From DATCKG01 sp036562385 (lineage in GTDB: Bacteria; Bacillota; Sulfobacillia; Symbiobacteriales; Symbiobacteriaceae), in contig DATCKG010000008.1 of NCBI GenBank assembly GCA_036562385.1, positions 1-9,182 on the forward strand: a stretch of DNA of 9,182 nt, written 5' to 3'. Position 1 is the stretch's first letter; the number at the start of each line of letters is the position of its first letter. The notes below the pieces were generated by a model. The model was given only the letters and a program-made list of their open reading frames with translations, did no database searches and was not told the DNA's origin. The position numbers were made by a program, and so were the translations under genes. Shown piece by piece: positions 1 through 5,130 of the stretch.

Positions 1-105
1 AAGGGCTTCCGGCGCATCAAGGGCTACCGCCAGCTCCCCATGATGTCGGAAGCCCTAAGCAGACACGTCGTTCCAGAAACATCCAGCACCGTGAAAACGG
101 CCTAA
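1..105 (+). CDS. IS256-family transposase, C-terminal fragment (truncated by window edge)
   Basis: Frame 1 reads KGFRRIKGYRQLPMMSEALS and then a short tail to TAA at 103-105, giving 34 residues. The FRRIKGYRQLP block closely resembles the conserved C-terminal end of IS256-type (mutator-like, DDE) transposases, where a 'FRRI.G...LP.L..AL' segment sits just before the stop. The catalytic DDE residues would lie upstream of the window. The protein would catalyse cut-and-copy movement of its own element. The open frame begins at base 1, so nothing can be said about whether the full gene is intact. Confidence 0.75.
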   Translation, partial: KGFRRIKGYRQLPMMSEALSRHVVPETSSTVKTA

Positions 106-156
106 AAACGAAGAAAAAGGCCGCCACGAAATTCCACGGCAGCTGGGACGTCGCCC
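1..156 (+). mobile_element. IS256-family insertion sequence, 3' end only
   Basis: The window opens inside the transposase gene of an IS256-type element, and about 50 bases of non-coding tail follow its stop. The tail contains AAATTCCACGGCAG followed by GGGACGTCGCCC (145-156). IS256-family right ends known to me have a similar layout, with an AATTC/ATTTT-like stretch and then a G(G)GAC-type terminus. The exact boundary is inferred and could be off by a few bases. The left end and any target-site duplication lie outside the window, so the insertion cannot be confirmed from both sides. Confidence 0.6.
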
Positions 157-304
157 GTTCTATAAGCAGCTCAAGTATAATCGTTACCAGGCGTCGGTTG
201 TCCGCTTCTATTACACGTGGCAGGGGCATCTCGCCGATATACAAGGTGGAACCTTTATAGTGGATGTTCCTTACATGGCAATCTGGTCTCGCGACCATTA
301 TTGA
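157..304 (+). pseudogene. C-terminal remnant of an unrecognised gene, cut by the IS256 end
   Basis: Immediately after the inferred IS end, the frame starting at 155 stays open for about 48 codons to TGA at 302-304. It reads with natural composition, rich in Tyr, Phe and Trp (for example RFYYTWQGHLADIQGG and VPYMAIWSRDHY). There is no start codon with a ribosome site in the right place, and the frame runs back into the IS tail. This looks like the 3' part of a host gene whose 5' part was separated by the insertion. The stop is 13 bases before the next start and the purine-rich GAGGAG follows it, which is operon-like spacing. I do not recognise the family, and a chance open frame of this length is possible. 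Confidence 0.4.
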
Positions 305-317
305 CGAGGAGATGTAG

Positions 318-581
318 ATGGACCGCGCGGCCATCAGAAATGCAGCGGTAATCATTCGAAATGTAGCGCTGGCGATATTCCTGGCACTTCTGTTGGCGTT
401 GTTATCTAGTGCGATTCGCGGCAGTGCCCCGCTATTCAATGGCTCTTACCTGGAAGGTCAGTCTGAAATCTCTGCGGTCGTTCTGAATTTCAAGTACATT
501 TCCGATAAGTATATCATGACAGGTTTTGTCATGGGCATGATAGCGGCTCAAGTGGAACTGTACTTTCGCCGGACAAACTAG
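318..581 (+). CDS. small two-helix membrane protein, unknown function
   Basis: This encodes 87 residues. The ATG is preceded by GACGAGGAG (303-311), a good Shine-Dalgarno site with a six-base gap. Two hydrophobic segments are clear: about residues 13-33 (VIIRNVALAIFLALLLALLS) and about 65-80 (YIMTGFVMGMIAAQVE). A polar loop of roughly 30 residues joins them, and the protein ends in the basic tail YFRRTN. Basic residues before helix 1 (RAAIRN) and after helix 2 suggest both ends are cytoplasmic with the loop outside. The gene is visibly AT-richer than the rest of the window, suggesting a different origin from the GC-rich genes downstream. It may have formed an operon with the interrupted gene just upstream. 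No family is recognised, and the function is unknown. Confidence 0.6.
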   Translation: MDRAAIRNAAVIIRNVALAIFLALLLALLSSAIRGSAPLFNGSYLEGQSEISAVVLNFKYISDKYIMTGFVMGMIAAQVELYFRRTN

Positions 582-628
582 CGCTGAAGCGGTAACAACC
601 CTACCTGCCGCAGCTACGGACGAAAAAG

Positions 629-661
629 ACGCCCTGTGCTTTCGGGCACAGGGCGTTTGCT
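629..661. terminator. bidirectional rho-independent terminator
   Basis: ACGCCCTGTGC (629-639) pairs perfectly over 11 bases with GCACAGGGCGT (646-656) around the six-base loop TTTCGG. On the plus strand it is followed by a weak T-rich tail (TTTGCTTGTCTT). On the minus strand the tail is better (GTCTTTTTCG). It lies between convergent genes, the small membrane protein and the DUF3825 gene, and should stop transcription from both. Confidence 0.8.
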
Positions 662-671
662 TGTCTTGATG

Positions 672-1612
672 CTACGGGCGAGATGTGCAGGCATCCGGAT
701 TCAGCCAGGTGGAATCTGGCTTGGCGATCAGCCGCGCATTCTGGTAGGCCATGTCCAGGGTCAGAATGGTGTTGCCTCGGTAGCAGTTGCCGATCTTCTC
801 CAGGGCCAGGGCGAAATCCGGCGTGCCGGAAAACTCGCCCGAGAGGTAGATGGGCATCAGAAACTGGATGCGCCCGTTAAAGTACTGGGGAACCACCAAT
901 TTGTAATTCCGCCGGGCCATGATGCGGGCAAACTCAATGGCTGCCTTGAAGAGGGCGAAGATCTGGCTCTTCCGCAACTGCCGGTACTCCGCCGGAATCC
1001 GGTCGAAGTTGTCTTCGATGATGTGGGAGTCATCGGTGTTAATTTCCAGATCCGGGTCAAAGACCACGTCGGTGATGTTGGAGAAGAAGGTGGCCATGGG
1101 GGGCTTGGCGTTTCCGAAGGTCTCCAGCACCACGCGGTCGTTTTCCAAAACCGGCTGGGCATTTATCAAACGGTTGGGATTTTCAGGGTCGATTTCGCAT
1201 ATCACGTAAATTTCCTTGAACCACTGGTTGATCAGGCCGGTGTTGAACAGGACGCGGTTGTCCGCACGCACCAGCCGGTCCTGTTCCTTGAGCCGCTCCA
1301 GCGTCTGACGCATTTCCCGAAAATCTCTTCCCCCGTGGGGGTGGTCAATTCGGTACGGAAGAGTACCGCATTGGCTTCTTCCTCCGGCGCCGGCTGTTCA
1401 CCGTTAACATAGATCATTTGATTTTCGTTGTAGCACTGGGTAAAGTTGGCTTCGACACGGGCAAGGAGTGCGGCTGGATCTGCGGTGGGATCGCCGATGA
1501 GATGAGCGAGATACCGGGCCGTCTTTTCCCGGGCCTCAGGCGGAATGTAGGTGAAGTCATCCAGGCGCATGCGGTACTCATCCTCTCTCAGGTTGCCGAT
1601 ACAGTTCCACAC
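672..1612 (-). pseudogene. DUF3825-domain protein, disrupted by a one-base frameshift
   Basis: Two minus-strand frames join into one protein of about 310 residues. The first starts at GTG 1612, with AAAGGAAG about 11 bases upstream, and reads RLDDFTYIPPEAREKTARYL to TGEEIF near 1321. The second carries on from about 1319 as REMRQTLERLKEQ through LFNTGLINQWFKEIYVICE, IIEDNFDRIPAEYR, RRNYKLVVPQYF and LTLDMAYQNARLIAKPDSTW to a stop at 672-674. These blocks match the DUF3825 family as I know it: an 'FNTGL' block, an acidic 'IxEDN.DR.P..Y' block and a 'LTLDMAYxNARLIxxP' ending. DUF3825 has no settled biochemical role. The shift lies at about 1311-1321 (ATTTTCGGGAAATG read in reverse complement), where one lost base would explain it. 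A sequencing error is possible. An alternative start is ATG 1570. The gene ends at the shared terminator at 629-656. Confidence 0.7.
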
Positions 1613-1726
1613 GGGGATATTAACTTCCTTTATTCGTACTATTTACTCCCAACATACCCCGGTAGGAACTGATATCCACCGCGGCGAACCTCCTGGGAAG
1701 GATGCTGACCACCTGGAGGGAAGAGT
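1613..1726. other. divergent intergenic region between the DUF3825 and DUF2797 genes
   Basis: Promoters for both divergent genes should lie in these 114 bases. The region is AT-richer at its left end. On the minus strand TTCCTA-17-TAAATA is a weak promoter candidate, with its start point just before the AAAGGAAG ribosome site. I see no convincing plus-strand -35/-10 pair. Both strands carry good ribosome sites next to their starts. Confidence 0.4.
1715..1720 (+). promoter_or_regulatory. ribosome binding site fixing a TTG start
   Basis: GGAGGG stands six bases before TTG 1727. No ATG or GTG lies in this frame at a suitable place, and homologous DUF2797 proteins begin with a similar short 'xTGxLRxL' segment, so the TTG start is preferred. 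Confidence 0.7.
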
Positions 1727-2524
1727 TTGGTTACAGGTATTCTGCGGGACCTGATCCCGACTGTAAGGGAAGACACGGTTCAATACAGCCTGCAGGTGGG
1801 CGAGGAACGGATTCCCCTCAATCCCCTTATCGGCGTGACGGTCCGTCTCACCTTTCAGGGGGAGAAGCGGTGCATCTACTGCGATCGCAAGTCCACCAAG
1901 CTTTTCAATAACGGGTACTGCTGGCCCTGTTTTCAGCGACTGGCCCGGAACGACATCTGTCAGGTTCGACCGGCTCTGTGCCACTACGAGACGTGCCGAG
2001 AGCCGACCTGGGGTGACGAGCACTGCATGATTCCCACGTACGTGTACCTGGCCAAGTCCAGCGCCATCAAGGTGGGCATCAGCCGGAGCCTGCCTGGCCG
2101 CTGGCTGGATCAGGGCGCCGTGGAGGCGGTGCCCATCGCCCTGGCGCCCACCCGCAAGGTGGCAGGGGAACTGGAGCTTCTCCTGTCGCAGCATCTGCCG
2201 GATAAGACCAACTGGCGGCGGATGCTGAAGGGCGAGGTGAGCGCGGAATCGCTCCTGGCGGTCCGATCCCGCGTGATGGAACTGATCCCCGCGGAGTACC
2301 GGCCCTATGTGCTGGCGAATGAGCCCGTACGGCAGTTCCGGTACCCGGTGGCGGAGGTGCCGGAGAAGATCACCGTCTGCGACATTGAAAAGGCTCCGGC
2401 GGAGGGGCGACTGCTGGGGATCAAGGGGAGTTATCTCATCCTGAGCTGCGGTGTGGTCAACGTCCCCAAGTTCCTCGGGTACGTGGTCTCCTTCGAAAGT
2501 CGGGAAGAGCCCCTGCCAAAGTAG
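1727..2524 (+). CDS. DUF2797 family protein, cysteine-rich, with GIY-YIG-like motif
   Basis: This encodes 265 residues from a TTG start with a strong ribosome site. The order is: an N-terminal beta-rich part (about 1-45); a cysteine cluster with CIYC (49-52), CWPC (65-68) and single cysteines at 78, 85, 90 and 100, which looks like one or two zinc sites; then TYVYLAKSSAIKVGISR (104-120), the conserved DUF2797 segment. That segment resembles the first strands of GIY-YIG/T5orf172 nuclease folds ('VYL...xxKVGxT'). Further family blocks are RWLDQGAVEAVP (125-136) and DKTNWRRMLKGEV (159-171). The C-terminal 80 residues are variable. DUF2797 proteins are found in many bacteria and archaea without an established function. 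Zinc binding and a nucleic-acid role are inferences from the motifs. The gene is intact, stands alone, and is divergent from the DUF3825 gene. Confidence 0.9.
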   Translation: MVTGILRDLIPTVREDTVQYSLQVGEERIPLNPLIGVTVRLTFQGEKRCIYCDRKSTKLFNNGYCWPCFQRLARNDICQVRPALCHYETCREPTWGDEHCMIPTYVYLAKSSAIKVGISRSLPGRWLDQGAVEAVPIALAPTRKVAGELELLLSQHLPDKTNWRRMLKGEVSAESLLAVRSRVMELIPAEYRPYVLANEPVRQFRYPVAEVPEKITVCDIEKAPAEGRLLGIKGSYLILSCGVVNVPKFLGYVVSFESREEPLPK

Positions 2525-2526
2525 TC

Positions 2527-2573
2527 AACAATCTGTGGCTGGATTGTTACCTGAGTGTCACCGAGTTGTAACA
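2527..2573 (+). repeat. two overlapping inverted repeats after the DUF2797 gene
   Basis: AACAATC (2527-2533) pairs with GATTGTT (2542-2548). Overlapping that right arm, TGTTAC (2545-2550) pairs with GTAACA (2568-2573), enclosing GAGTGTCACCGAG. The two stems share bases, so they cannot form together. They could be alternative RNA structures in the 3' untranslated region or a DNA dyad. The role is unknown. Confidence 0.45.
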
Positions 2574-2628
2574 GAAGTAGGTTATTCTCTAAGTGTGTTG
2601 ACCCCCTCTGTGTGATATATCCCCTTTG

Positions 2629-2660
2629 GCGACCGAGTTTCTCGGTCGTCCTTTTTTTCT
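2629..2660 (+). terminator. rho-independent terminator after the DUF2797 gene
   Basis: CGACCGAG (2630-2637) and CTCGGTCG (2641-2648) form a perfect 8-base stem with the three-base loop TTT, followed by CC and a run of seven T (2652-2658). It lies about 105 bases after the DUF2797 stop, leaving a long 3' untranslated region, and upstream of the ferredoxin gene promoter. Confidence 0.88.
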
Positions 2661-2699
2661 GTCCACGGAACCGACACGCCGGTGCTATGCGGACAGGGA

Positions 2700-2729
2700 T
2701 TGTGGTGCTGGTGAGTCGCCCCATATACT
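2700..2729 (+). promoter_or_regulatory. probable sigma-A promoter of the ferredoxin gene
   Basis: TTGTGG (2700-2705) and TATACT (2724-2729) are separated by 18 bases. The -10 is close to consensus and the -35 has the TTG core. Initiation near 2736 would leave a short leader before the ATG at 2771. It sits just after a terminator, which supports a new transcription unit. Confidence 0.6.
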
Positions 2730-2770
2730 TACATTTATGGGAGGGTATGAGCGGAGAAGGGGTGAGGGGC

Positions 2771-3472
2771 ATGTCGGAAACCAAGTACACCACCCTCATG
2801 TGCCTGGCGGTGCGGGGCGAAACGCAGGAGGAGGCGGGCAAGGCCGCAGCCAGGGTCTACCAGGATTTTGTGGGCAGGCTGCACCGGATGGCGCCGTCGG
2901 TTCGGGACCTGCGCCTGGAGGTGGACGAGCCCGCTCCCCGGTCGGATCTGCCGGGACTGTATGAGTGCTGGTCCCGCCTGCAGGCCGTGGTTCCCCACGA
3001 CTTCCGGGCGGTGGGGGAGGAGGACCACCGTAACGCCTGGCGGGCGGTGGTGCGCCGTGCCTTCCTCCGCAACCTTCGTGACTACCACCGCCTGGTGGAT
3101 TGTGCCCCCAGCCGGGTGGAACTGACCCGGGAACTGCTCCCCTGGGAGGAGGCCCAGCCTGAGGTCCCGCCGGCGGAGGAGAAGCCCAGGGAGATGATTC
3201 CGGTCCGGGTGCTGCTGGGTGGCACCGAGTACCGGGTGGAGATCCCCAAGGGAGAGAACCTGCTGGACGGCGTCAATGACAAGGGCGTCGCTGTGAAATG
3301 GGACTGTAAAAACGGCGTCTGCGACACCTGCAAGGTCAGGGTGCTGAAGGGGATGGAGAACCTCACGCCGCCCACGGAGGCGGAGGAAAACATGCTGGGG
3401 GACCTGCTGGCCCAGGGGTACCGGCTCTGCTGCCAGGTGACGGCCAACGGTCCCTGTGAGATTGAGCAGTAG
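2771..3472 (+). CDS. [2Fe-2S] ferredoxin-domain protein with novel N-terminal region
   Basis: This encodes 233 residues from ATG 2771, chosen because AAGGGG (2757-2762) and the purine-rich TGAGGGG precede it. ATG 2747 is in frame but has GGGAGG too close. Residues 143-233 are a plant-type ferredoxin (Fer2) domain: MIPVRVLLGGTEYRVEIPKG, then the cluster loop C179-x4-C184-x2-C187 (DCKNGVCDTC), and the fourth ligand in RLCCQ, most likely C221 by alignment to the usual 'RLxCQ'. It should bind one [2Fe-2S] cluster and carry electrons in the cytoplasm, as no signal peptide is seen. Residues 1-125 are mostly helical and charged (for example GETQEEAGKAAARVYQDFVG and RNAWRAVVRRAFLRNLRDYH) and match no family I know. 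A Pro/Glu-rich linker (125-142) joins the parts. The redox partner is unknown. The gene is monocistronic, with its own promoter and terminator. Confidence 0.85.
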   Translation: MSETKYTTLMCLAVRGETQEEAGKAAARVYQDFVGRLHRMAPSVRDLRLEVDEPAPRSDLPGLYECWSRLQAVVPHDFRAVGEEDHRNAWRAVVRRAFLRNLRDYHRLVDCAPSRVELTRELLPWEEAQPEVPPAEEKPREMIPVRVLLGGTEYRVEIPKGENLLDGVNDKGVAVKWDCKNGVCDTCKVRVLKGMENLTPPTEAEENMLGDLLAQGYRLCCQVTANGPCEIEQ

Positions 3473-3482
3473 GCAGCGTGCC

Positions 3483-3514
3483 AACGGGCCGGCCACTTGG
3501 GCCGGCCCGTTTTC
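3483..3514 (+). terminator. rho-independent terminator of the ferredoxin gene
   Basis: AACGGGCCGGCC (3483-3494) and GGCCGGCCCGTT (3500-3511) form a perfect 12-base stem with the loop ACTTG, running into TTTT (3510-3513). It starts 11 bases after the ferredoxin stop codon. Confidence 0.9.
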
Positions 3515-3523
3515 GCGTACGTA

Positions 3524-3552
3524 TTGTCACGGCACCCGTCCAATCGTATAAT
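3524..3552 (+). promoter_or_regulatory. sigma-A promoter of the MocR gene (and perhaps the ABC operon)
   Basis: TTGTCA (3524-3529), a 17-base spacer and a perfect TATAAT (3547-3552) make this the best promoter in the window. Transcription would start near 3559 and give a leader of under 30 bases. MocR-type regulators often bind their own promoter region, but I see no clear operator dyad here. Confidence 0.85.
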
Positions 3553-3573
3553 TGAGCGCAACCAAATTGCCAT

Positions 3574-3580
3574 GAGGTGG
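3574..3580 (+). promoter_or_regulatory. ribosome binding site deciding the MocR start
   Basis: GAGGTGG lies five bases before GTG 3586. The longer reading from GTG 3577 would start inside this site and has no good site of its own, so 3586 is preferred. The protein then begins MFELDRTSPTPLYQQL, a common MocR N-terminus. Confidence 0.7.
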
Positions 3581-3585
3581 TCGCT

Positions 3586-5058
3586 GTGTTCGAATTGGAC
3601 CGAACCAGCCCGACGCCGCTGTATCAGCAGCTACGGGATCAGATCCGGAGCCGCATCCTGTCCGGCAGTATTCCCCCGGGCAGCAAGCTTCCCCCGGAAC
3701 GGACGCTGGCCAATATGCTGGGGGTCAACCGGACCACGGTGGTCAACGCGTACCGGGAGCTGGCAGCCGAGGGACTGGTGGAGGGCCGGGTAGGCCACGG
3801 TACGGTGGTGCTGGAGCCGCCGGCGCCGCCTGCCCAGGGGCCGGTACGGCCCATGCAGTGGGCGACGCTCAACGAAGGCGAGGACCCGGTGGTCGCGGAC
3901 ATCAACGCGATCGTCCGCCGGCCGGGTTCCATCTCCTTTGCCCACGGGGAGATGTCGCCGGAGCTATATCCCCGGGAAGTGCTGGCCGACCTGTTCAGCC
4001 GGGCGCTGTCCGAGGTCCGGGCGCCCCTGGGGTACGGGCCGGTGGCGGGCTACCTGCCCCTGCGGGAGGCCCTGGCTGCCCGCATGGGCGTCAGCACCGG
4101 CGAGATCCTGGTGGTCAGCGGCTCACAACTGGCCCTGTACCTCATCAGTCAGGTGCTGCTGCAGCCAGGCGACACCGTGGTGGTGGAGGTGCCCTCCTAT
4201 GTGAACACCCTGGGGCTGTTCAAGGCTTCCGGCGTCCGCGTGGTCCCCGCCCCGGTGGACAAGGACGGCCTGCAGGTGGAGGGCCTGGCGGAGGTCTTCC
4301 TGCGGTATCGCCCCAAGCTCCTCTTTACCTTGCCCAATTTCCAGAACCCCCTGGGGGTGACCCTCAGCCTGGAGCGGCGGCGCCGGCTCCTGGAACTGGC
4401 CGCCCGGTACCAGGTGGGCATCGTGGAGGACGATCCCTACGGCGATCTGCGGTTTGCCGGCCAGCCGATCCCTTCTCTGAAGGCCATGGACCCTGGCGGG
4501 TACGTCATCCATATCAGCAGCTTCAGTAAGTCAGTAAGTCCCGCCCTGCGGCTGGCATGGGTGGCGGCTCCGCCCGTGGTGGTGGAGCGGATCGCCGCGG
4601 CCCGGGGCATGCTGGACTTCCGGGCGGCCCTGCTGAACCAGTGGGTGATGAACGCCTTCTTACGGGAGGGGATGCTGGAGCGGCACCTGGCGCAGCTGTT
4701 GCCGGTGCTCCGGCAGCGCCGGGACCGGCTCGTCCAGGCGCTTCGGCAGTACATGCCGGCCGGGGTTACCTGGCACGTTCCCGAGGGAGGGTATCACCTG
4801 TGGTGCACCCTGCCGCGACCGCTGCGGGCCCGGCGGCTTCTAGCCGAGGCGGCCCGGGAAGGGGTGGCCTTCATCCCCGGCGACTACTACGGGCCCGGTG
4901 ATGAGGCCCGGAGGGGGCTGCGGCTCAACTTCACCTATCCCCGGGAGACGGAGATCACCGAAGGGGTCAAGCGGCTGGCTGCAGCGGTCCGGCGCCTGCG
5001 GAAGGAGGAGCCGGCGCCGGAGGAGGAACGTCCGGAACTGAGCGGGCCGGTGGTGTAG
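3586..5058 (+). CDS. MocR-family transcriptional regulator (GntR HTH + PLP aminotransferase-like domain)
   Basis: This encodes 490 residues. Residues about 7-75 are a GntR winged helix-turn-helix: PLYQQLRDQIRSRILSGSIP, PPGSKLPPERTLANMLGVNR and TTVVNAYRELAAEGLVE. After a Pro-rich linker (about 82-95), the rest is a fold-type I aminotransferase domain. Visible PLP-site features are PNFQNPLG, EDDPYGDLRF (Asp282/Asp283 and Tyr285), SSFSKSVSPALRLAW with the Schiff-base lysine K315, and the carboxylate-binding arginine R446 in LRLNF. Such proteins usually act as regulators that sense PLP or an amino-compound adduct. Some relatives are called 2-aminoadipate transaminases, and catalysis cannot be excluded because the lysine is kept. 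The gene has its own strong promoter and lies 72 bases before the peptide ABC operon with no terminator between them, so it may control and be co-transcribed with it. Its natural ligand is unknown. Confidence 0.92.
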   Translation: MFELDRTSPTPLYQQLRDQIRSRILSGSIPPGSKLPPERTLANMLGVNRTTVVNAYRELAAEGLVEGRVGHGTVVLEPPAPPAQGPVRPMQWATLNEGEDPVVADINAIVRRPGSISFAHGEMSPELYPREVLADLFSRALSEVRAPLGYGPVAGYLPLREALAARMGVSTGEILVVSGSQLALYLISQVLLQPGDTVVVEVPSYVNTLGLFKASGVRVVPAPVDKDGLQVEGLAEVFLRYRPKLLFTLPNFQNPLGVTLSLERRRRLLELAARYQVGIVEDDPYGDLRFAGQPIPSLKAMDPGGYVIHISSFSKSVSPALRLAWVAAPPVVVERIAAARGMLDFRAALLNQWVMNAFLREGMLERHLAQLLPVLRQRRDRLVQALRQYMPAGVTWHVPEGGYHLWCTLPRPLRARRLLAEAAREGVAFIPGDYYGPGDEARRGLRLNFTYPRETEITEGVKRLAAAVRRLRKEEPAPEEERPELSGPVV

Positions 5059-5130
5059 CCTGGCCGCATACGGGGACGAGCCGGTGCATTCATTCATTGT
5101 GTCTGGGGAGCCTAAGGACCGGGTGGTAGT

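Noticed and set aside
1311..1321. Programmed -1 ribosomal frameshift in the DUF3825 gene
   Set aside because: In the upstream frame the codons are ATT TTC GGG AAA, which do not give a slippery X XXY YYZ heptamer. A simple indel explains the shift.
636..1412. A 258-codon plus-strand frame
   Set aside because: It lies antisense to the DUF3825 gene, whose conserved blocks are on the minus strand. Its start falls inside the terminator stem.
2598..2621. Promoter from TTGACC and the GATATAT stretch
   Set aside because: The spacing between the hexamers is only 10-12 bases, too short for sigma-A, and a terminator follows at once.
2555..2770. Longer N-terminus for the ferredoxin protein
   Set aside because: The extension would run through a perfect terminator and a promoter and has non-protein-like composition. 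ATG 2771 has a suitable ribosome site.
5090..5101. Short CATT tandem repeat before the binding-protein gene
   Set aside because: There are only three units and no sign of phase-variable placement, since it is outside the coding region and not between promoter hexamers.
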